In this document: piece after piece, positions 51,101 to 60,100 of the stretch | Position numbering within the stretch: the stretch's first letter is position 1 | How the letters are laid out: the number at the start of each line of letters is the position of its first letter | Assembly (NCBI RefSeq): GCF_001640805.2 | Contig: NC_066843.1 | Coordinates: 5,471,688 to 5,535,687 of the forward strand | Direction: 5' to 3' | Source: Lates calcarifer | Lineage: Eukaryota; Chordata; Actinopteri; Centropomidae | DNA length: 64,000 nt | The notes under the pieces: generated by a model | What the model saw: the letters and a program-made list of their open reading frames with translations, nothing else | Told to the model about the DNA's origin: nothing | Databases searched by the model: none | Made by a program: the position numbers and the translations under genes

Positions 51101-54100
51101 AATGAGGACATGGTGGCACAACAACAAACAGCCAGTTCAACATCTTTAAAACAAGTCAGGCAGATGGCTTCAGTAACATCTGTGCAAGATTTGGGATAAT
51201 CAGTTACTAATCAGACAAAAAACAACATCTCCTATGGAAGAGGAAAGCGAATGTGAATGATTTGAAGTTAATTTGGTTCCATCTCATGTTCAGGATGTGT
51301 AGGTGTTGGAGTTTAAGAATGGCTCATCAATAAAGGAACATGATATTTCTTTTAAATGTGTGGGCAGCCACCACAACTACCGGAAAATTAGAAAAACATT
51401 TAGACTGATAACATTGAGAAAACACTGAGTCAGCATATTTCCTGTGGGGGATTCAAGTCCATGACATTAGATGTTATTCTGTACTAGCACAAACTGCAAC
51501 TAATGGCAGTCTGGAAGGTAGGACATCATTTTATTTTATTTTTAAAAAAGGCAATTTCTGGCCACACACCAAAAAGAGTAAATCAGTGAATCAAATAAGA
51601 CAATTTAATAGTACGTCGCATCCCCTTCCAATCATACAGTCAACATTCAGCTATGTGCTTACAGTCCAAAATTTCCTCATCTCCTCGTGCCATCTGTGCC
51701 AGGCCAAAAAGAAAAATGGCACCATCTGTGAATCACTGGCAAGGTCTGTGTACCACTGGCTACCATCAACCACAGTGGCAAAAAGACGTAGGCTACAGTA
51801 CAGCTCAGCAGACAACAAGCCTCTCCATACACACTAGCCCCTGTTGGTTCTTTCATAATGGTGCTATCTTAGTGCCACTGTTGCACATTTGGTAAAAAGG
51901 AACTGGATCACATGATCACATTTTAGCAGCAGTAAGATTTCTCAGAATCACTTTTACATGATGCATCATGCACTTTGCACATTTTTGCAGTGCACTGATT
52001 TTCAGGTTAACAAGTCTGCAGCCATACTAGTAGAAGCTCTGTGAGGCTGTAGTTTCAGCAGGCAACATACTAACATGCTATCAATGTGTTCATATACATA
52101 TACATATTTACCATGTTCACCGTCTTAGTTTAGCACATTTCTACAACCACTTTGACTTTAAAGACAATAGTTCTCATGAGGCAAAGAAGCTATAGTTAGC
52201 TAGTTCTGCTGGTTATCATTTGACATGTTTAGATTTCACTGCTAATACAATACATGTATTACAAAACCAAAACCAAACAATGACAAAGAATAAAGTGTAA
52301 AGTAGCAAAATTTCTGTTTAAGGGCATCACTGTCGGATCAAGTAATACAATGCTTGCTTCCTGTATTTTTTGGTTGTTTTGATACTGTTTGTGCTACAGA
52401 TAAAAAACACTGAGGTTTGCCACCCACTCCTGCTACAACTGTTACGTGACTGAAACTCGATCATTAGATAATCTTCTCATGATATCTATCAGCAACATGT
52501 TGAAAATGCAACAGGCAAAAAAAGCACTTTGTGTTGTTCATCATTCGGAATGGGTGAATACAAGATCGAGCCCACGATGATAAATTCTATAAATAAGCGA
52601 AGTCTGTGGCTCACTGGATTCTGACATGGTGCGAGGTTAGACAGAACGCAAGAGTGGAAGAACACAATGAAAATATGAAAGAAAAACATAGCAAAGTGGA
52701 GCAGACGGAGCCCTGGAACAACACTGACATCTACACTGGCGAGGGAAAAAAATATAGAAACAAGACAGCATAAGAAAAGAAGAGGGTTTTTTTCTTCACT
52801 AGTCTCTGCTCAAATCTATGGGAATGCAAACCTCCAAACACAACCTTGCTCTCTTGCATAACCACTGTATTTGGCCTGTGGTAAAACACTAGCCTACCAA
52901 AAAGTACAGCAGTTTGTGTGTTCAGTTTAAGTAGCAAAACGTGGCTAATAATCAATATTTATTTATTTATTTATTCTTTGCTGATTTTTTGTTTCTGATA
53001 GTGAAGTCTGAAACACCCAGTTGTTCACACCTTGATGATGGTGTGTGTATCTATAGATATATGTGTGAGCCTTAAAAGTCAAGACAGCTTGACTTGTACA
53101 TGACACACAAATGCAGTATAGCAAATATTCCTCTGTGGGATTAATAAAGTTCTTTTTATCTTATTATAACACCTAATAATATCCATCCTAACATCTCAAC
53201 AGATGTGGCATGCCTCGATGTAAATCCACCCACAAGGTCAGACGGTCAGAAGTTGCATCACTTCCTTCCTCCTGCAGTTCTTATCTCCCATTATTGGTTC
53301 TCTCTCAGCTTATTGTATTTTCTCAGGATGCAGTTGTCAGGGGTTTGGTCTGCTGTCATGTTCAACTTTCTGTTAGAAATTTCCCTCCATTTCAGTGAGA
53401 AAAGCTGCTGCAGTGCCAGGAGGATGCTTAATTTACCATTAACATTCACTACTGTCACTTTCTATACCAGAGAGCCTGCAGCTGAAAATGACCACGCACG
53501 TGTACAAAAAGACACACATACACACACGTCCTAATTCATCCATCATACTGCTCCCTCTGCTAATCATTCTCTCCCTGTTCTGATCTCAGGCACAGAGATA
53601 ACTCCACCAGACCACCTTGGATAGCAAGAGGAGGAACAGAGGAATGAAATGGTGCGGACGTGACAACAGTGTGCTCCCTCCGGCAGGCCAAACCCAACAG
53701 AGTGACTGTCTGAGGAAATAAAGCGAGGCCTTTGAGGACTTGGCACTAGTCTTACCTGTTACCATCCTTTTCTGCTCTTTTTAATTAAGTTTCAAGCTAG
53801 CTCTGTCTCCTATGTTTCCTTCCCATCAATGGGATTACTCGGGGAAAACCTGGGATTCACACTTAATGTCTGTAATATGACAGGATACGAAACTCGAGGC
53901 ACGACTGCTACACATTGTCACAGAGAAAGAGGGAGAGTGAGAGCAGCAGAAAATTAAACCTGACTCCACTGAACAGCCTTGAATGTTAAAATTGTTTTCA
54001 ATCCCACCTTATAGGATCCACTGAAACAATGTATGAGCTACACAGAATTCAAATAGCTTTCAAATAGCGGTGTTGAACATGCAACTTTTTATTTTGGTGG

Positions 54101-57100
54101 ACATTTTATTTGTGATGATTACAAACCGTTTCATCGCGCTTAGTCACACAGAATTCTTGAGAGTGTATTGTTACATCCCTTTACTGTCTTACTGCACATG
54201 GAAAAAATTGTGATTGAGAAGAAGTGCCGTTATGTTCTACAGGCAGTAAAAAACATGTCAGAGCAAAGCCAGGTGGATGTGGCTCTTGCAGACAGATTGT
54301 CCTATTCATCCATCAGACCCCTGTTCCCCTAGCCGAGATGAACCTGGGAAACATCCAGCTTGACAAATCTGAATATTACTCATCCTTACTTATGTGCTTG
54401 AAATGACAATAGTTCTTCTGGGAGAGTCAAGATCATTCTACAAGATTCTAAATACTGTGTGGTAACATCTCTTGATCAAACCAATGCCCTGCCCAGGCTG
54501 TTCTGTAGGAAGATTTTTTGCCTGTCAAGAGGACCACACATACAGTAAAACCTCAATGCCCTACTGCCGCTGCTGCCATAGTGTCAGCACTGCTTCACAC
54601 CTCCCGCAAGGATCATCAAGATAAGGCATTAACCCAAACACTCCCTGGTGGTGTCCAATCAAATCAATTGTTCTTGTTTGAAAGAACTTTCTTTGTCTGG
54701 GGCCCAATTTGACACATGGGTAATTGAGGTTCCAGCTCAAGTCATTATCCTTTAAGTGAATAAAGGAGGATGAAGGATTGGGAGGCAGCTTTGGACAACC
54801 CCACCCCCGAGATCAGGAGACGGATGGCCACAAGGACAAGAGAAACTATTGGTCTGTGGTGAAAGTCAAATAAAGCGAATCCTTGTCAGAGTTAGTGTTT
54901 GATAATTAGCATTAGTGCTGTATCTAAGGGACTGGATGACCACGATTCACCTAAGAGAGTAACTTCTGTTCAAGTCTACTATTACAGGATGTGTTTGAAA
55001 CCAAGCCTCAGAAACTCAGATAAGGACTCTCCATATCTCCAATAAACACTCAAGACTCACTCATGACTTTGATCTATTTAACTTTTCCGTCTCCCCAGAG
55101 TTTTCTATACTCATCTGAGTTGGCAGCTTCAAGTGATAACACACACAGACAAGAGAGTTTTACTGAGTCTATCAAATAACCTTGAAATGAAAAGATAAAT
55201 ACAAACATAAAACAGACATAAATCACAGCTCTTCTTTGTTTAGATTCAATCCATTGAGATGTTAATCACTCTCGATCTAGGAATGCATTTGGGGCTCTTG
55301 AGCTCTGTGTTTCTCTGCGGGTGAGTGACCTTTATAAAAACTGTTGACGCTTTTGCTCTCTGTTCGATGCTGTTTGAGCTGTGGATTCAAATACAAAGAG
55401 GCCTATTTGAGATGTTTGTATTTTTGCAGATTGCTGCTTTGAGAGAACCAGCCAAGAGAGCAAGCGATGATTCAGCAGCCCCAGACGCCTGTAATCACCA
55501 CTTCACATCTTCTGCTGCCTCCTTTTCAACGCAGTGCAGATCTCTGTTTTCCAAAAATATCTAAGTGTTCAGCATGGAGTGCTGCAGGAGACATGGGAAT
55601 TACTTGTGCTCTTTAAAATCCTTGCATCTTACTCAAACTTATGGAATCTCTACCCATATGCCATTACTTTAAATCAAATTTCTGTGGGAAGCTCCAAACT
55701 TCCATAAAGCCTGTGATAAGAGCAGTGAGGCGTGCATGGGCTCTTATTCCAATTCTCATCACCATCATCATCTCAGATGATCCCACTAGATGTAATCAGT
55801 GTTATTTGTCCAGGCTTGTACTGAGGTGTCCTCAGTCCTCAGGGGGATCAGCCAAATCTCACATTAGGGAAACAATAGCCGGGATCAGAGGAAGCCTGGC
55901 AGTGGGATCCATCAGGGGGCAGAAATTTAAGACACCATGCTGCTGTCTGACAGATCCCCTACAGCTACATTTCCATCCAGGTCTCAGACAGGTTTTAACT
56001 AAACTTTTGAAATGCCACAATGAAACACAGTGAATTAGTTGTGTTTCTTTCAAAGGGAAGCCTCCTGAAAGTGAAATAATGTAGCTAGATACAGACCAAC
56101 AAATTGTATGAATGAGAAAAAAAGTCTTTCAAAAATCAACTGTTGTGCATTGTTTTTCACTGCAAGACAAGACAACTCACAGATAGCAATACTTTTGATG
56201 TTTATCAGTTTATTGCTGCTGCTTTAAGATAAAAAAAAAACAGACATGCACATTTTAATATACCAGTTAGTAAATTTTAGGCCAAACAATGTAGGGCTGC
56301 AATGATTAGTTGAGTATTTGAGTCATTTTCAAGCAAAAATGCCAAATGTCTGATGGTTCAAGGTTCTCCAATGTGATGATTTTCTGCTTTTTATAACATT
56401 TAACCTGATTAAATAAATACTTTGGGGTTTTGTTAAAACAAGAAATGTGATGGGATCACCTTGTGCTCTAGGTAAGTATTTTTCACTGTTTGCTCGTGTT
56501 TTATGGACCAAACAATTCACTGAGAAAAAGAGTCTGAAAATGAATCAAAAAGGAAAATAATTGTTGTGGCCCAAACACAATCACAAACGCCACTTTAAAC
56601 ATACAGAGCCACAATATGTAGGACATTACCTAGAGGCTGTAACTGATGGATATTTCAGAACATCTGAAGTCACTTTTAAACTACTGAGGAATTCATCACA
56701 CTGTTCTTGCCAAGCAAACAACATTAAATCAATGACAAATATGTTCTTAACTGACAAAATAATTCCAACATCAAGTCTGTTTAAACACTTGGGGATATTT
56801 GAGGAAATAACATCATCATTTGATTTCAAATACTCAGTCTATGAGAGGTCTAAGCGAACCCAATATAGGAGACTTAGATCTACATTCAAATGCAAACACC
56901 ATAACATGCAGAAGAAATAGGCTCTCCCTTTCTATTTGCATAACTCTATATTTGAATACATAAAACAGCCGCATGCAACGGCAACTCACGCAGCAAACCT
57001 GTTTGCCATGTGAAGCAACAATTGACAATTTGATTAAAAGTATAGACCAACAAAAAAATGCCACAACATTTAATGTCGCAATATAAATTTGTGGCACAGG

Positions 57101-60100
57101 GACCAAATCTAGTTCCACCACTCGTCATGACCATAAATCCCCAGGGGGACAGATATTTTCGATGTCATGGTGTGAGAATTGCCCTAAAATGATCCTCGGA
57201 ACATTCAGATAAAATGTCATTAACGACCTGGTCACTGTCCCTGATATCAATCTCACTGAACCCCTGTGGGATAAACTAAAAGGCACCATAAAAAGGACTA
57301 TCCAACTATCAACCTTGGGCAGTTATGAAAGGCACTGATGTGTACATGGTCAGCTTTAAAACTGGGACACTACAGGTCCTCTGTTGAGTCACTGGCACGA
57401 TGCGTGGTGGCTGTTATCAGGGCCAGAGGTGGTCAAACACAGTACTAAACTGCTTTTTCTATTTATATGGTCAGTGAGTGGAGGAGGATGACTTTCAGAT
57501 TGGAAGGAGCATTTCAGTGCCTGTGCTTATCTGACACCACTTTATGCATCCCGCTTGTATGTGGCAGAATGCTTCACTTTATCAGAGGCAGGTTTGGAGA
57601 CGCAAGTACACCAAAATTATATCTGAAGTTTCCTGTTTTTAACCCAGAGGATTTTCTGTCCTTTGAGAAGCAGGAACACAGTTTCACAAACTCTCCTTTA
57701 AACTACAGGCACCAGATATAGTTGACCTAAATATAAATGTGCAAAAAAAACATTCAAGCCTTGAATCTTTCATCATTAAACCTCTTGAAAATGAAAGTGT
57801 CACACTATCGCTCTCAGTCGACAGGACTGACTCCTCTATAAGCCAATCATACATATCAGTCCCTTATTAACAATCCCTGTACACTCTTGAGCTGATGAGG
57901 GGTCACACTGGGTCAGTTTGGCTCAGATCTATTATATGAGGTCATGAATGAGAGGGTGGATTGATATCCTGCCATTCACAGAGGCACAGTGTGGAGGTGG
58001 ATGGAAGAGCGAACCTTATGCAAGACAGACTAGTAACCATGTGATCTTTACTGATCTTTATTCCCAATGGATATTAACAGTGTTACATCACTGATGTGAC
58101 ACTGCTAATGACGACTTTTTGGACAACTTTTGAACTGTGTTTTTTTTATTTCTTGCAGATGTCTGAAAATAAATGCTTGACCTTTTATCTGCTGCTAAGG
58201 TTCAGGACTGCAGAGTGCAAAGAAGAGGGGGAAAAAGGAGAAATGAAAGAAAAAGCAAAACACTCAGATTCTGTTCATTTGCAATAGTGTTGTCCCTAAA
58301 TTCTGGGTAAAAAAATCATGTTTGCTCCTTCTAGTTGTGCTGGTTGTCAGTTCCCCTCCACCCAGCAGCCAGGCTGGAGCCAGCCTTGCAGCTGTCCACA
58401 GTCCAACATTACATAACAACGCTGCATCACAAACCCCCCTCTAGCCACTCTTCAGCCTCTCCACCATGACTCTGTCACCCCGCTGAGGAAGTGACAAGAG
58501 GACAAAGTTGGATGCCCGCTTAAGGACACACAAACCCCTCTCTTGTAAGATCTGCATGTTGAGGGCCAAGTTAATGAGGTAATGCAGCGCTGTAATTGCT
58601 CATTTGCCTCCCCATTCCCATGGACCTGCAGCCCCTTCACCTTTTAACACTCCACTCAAACACACACGCAGCAAAGTGCCGCTCAAGTGTAGGTGGCTGT
58701 GCTGAAGCTATACGTGAACCAAGTCTACCGAATGGCTGACCCAGTTTCCCACTATGCTCTGTTTGAACAGTGTGTACCATATCATGACTATAATATGCAA
58801 TGCATCTTTCTAGAGGTGCTCCAACAAATTAAACCTTACTGGGCCACACCTGCTGAACATGAGAAAGTATTAGTTACAAGGCATACTTCAGGTTCTGTGA
58901 CAAGAGTGTTTCACCTCTCTGCTTTGAATATCCTTATGTTAAATACTTAAACCTGTTCTACAAGACCATCATGTGATTAACATAAGATTTAAGACTTTTC
59001 TCCTCTAAAAACTGCCCCCAAGAAGGAAGGGACAGTGGGGTGGTGATGTGTCTAGAAATCTGCAATCTAAATTTGTGTGCTTCAACAGTTGAGTCTATTA
59101 TACCTTTCAGATAACTGAGATTTCACTTTATTTAACCAAGCGCATATATGGCTGCAGCCAAGTACACACGGTCATCCAACAGAAGAAGAGAAGAGCCTCT
59201 GAAATGTCAGCGCAGTCAATAATGGATCACCACTGTGGTCACTACGTGCAAGTGTAGAAAGCCACACTCAAGTGACATGAGGTGTGAAGTCACTCAGATA
59301 TCTACAGAATGCTGATTTGTCTGAATTCCAAATATATCACAAAGACGATTTCTTTCCTGTGAAATGAGCTCATGGGTCAGTTATGGAAACTATACAGCCT
59401 CAGGTACATTACACATTTTTGTGTGTCTACACTGATGAATACATTTTTAGAGCTGTCTTGTCTTAGGAGATAAGACATGAGAATTTGCTCACACTGTGCT
59501 AGCAAAGCTCAGCAGGATCACTTGCTAGCACAATATGAACATGGTATTCAGAGAACCAGCCTTTGAAGATTTGTTATCAATCATATTTAGACAGCACAAT
59601 CCCCTCCAGCTTTCCTGTCATGTTTTGCTCATGAGCCTCACAGAGGTGGACTGATTGTTTTGTGGGAAGAGGGGGGATTTACGGCTTTCAAGTCATATGA
59701 TATTTCAAAGACATTTTTGTCTTTTTTTAGAAGTAGTAGTACCAAGGAAAAACAGACAGTGTACCTGAAAGAGTGTATCCATACACTGTATGCATAAATG
59801 TTGTTTATTGGAGAGTGCATATTGTTTGTCCACATCCACAGAGAATCCAATGATGGGGGTAACAAAGAATTAACCAGTGTTTTGTGTCAGTTGCTAAGCA
59901 AACTAGGTCTGATATGACAGAATGCAACTCTCCAGTGCATCCCACCTACACAATCCTTGTATCTCCACCAAGGACCCCATGATGCAGTCTGTCATGCTAA
60001 CAGACTGCACACTGTGTTGTAAAAACAAGGCATTCTTGTGTGGGGTAACATTATATAATCCTAAACGGAAACTTGTCGTCTTGTCTATGTCAGTGTGTGG

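Noticed and set aside
55641..56033. 130-codon open frame on plus
   Set aside because: No domain or homology recognised; surrounded by repeats.
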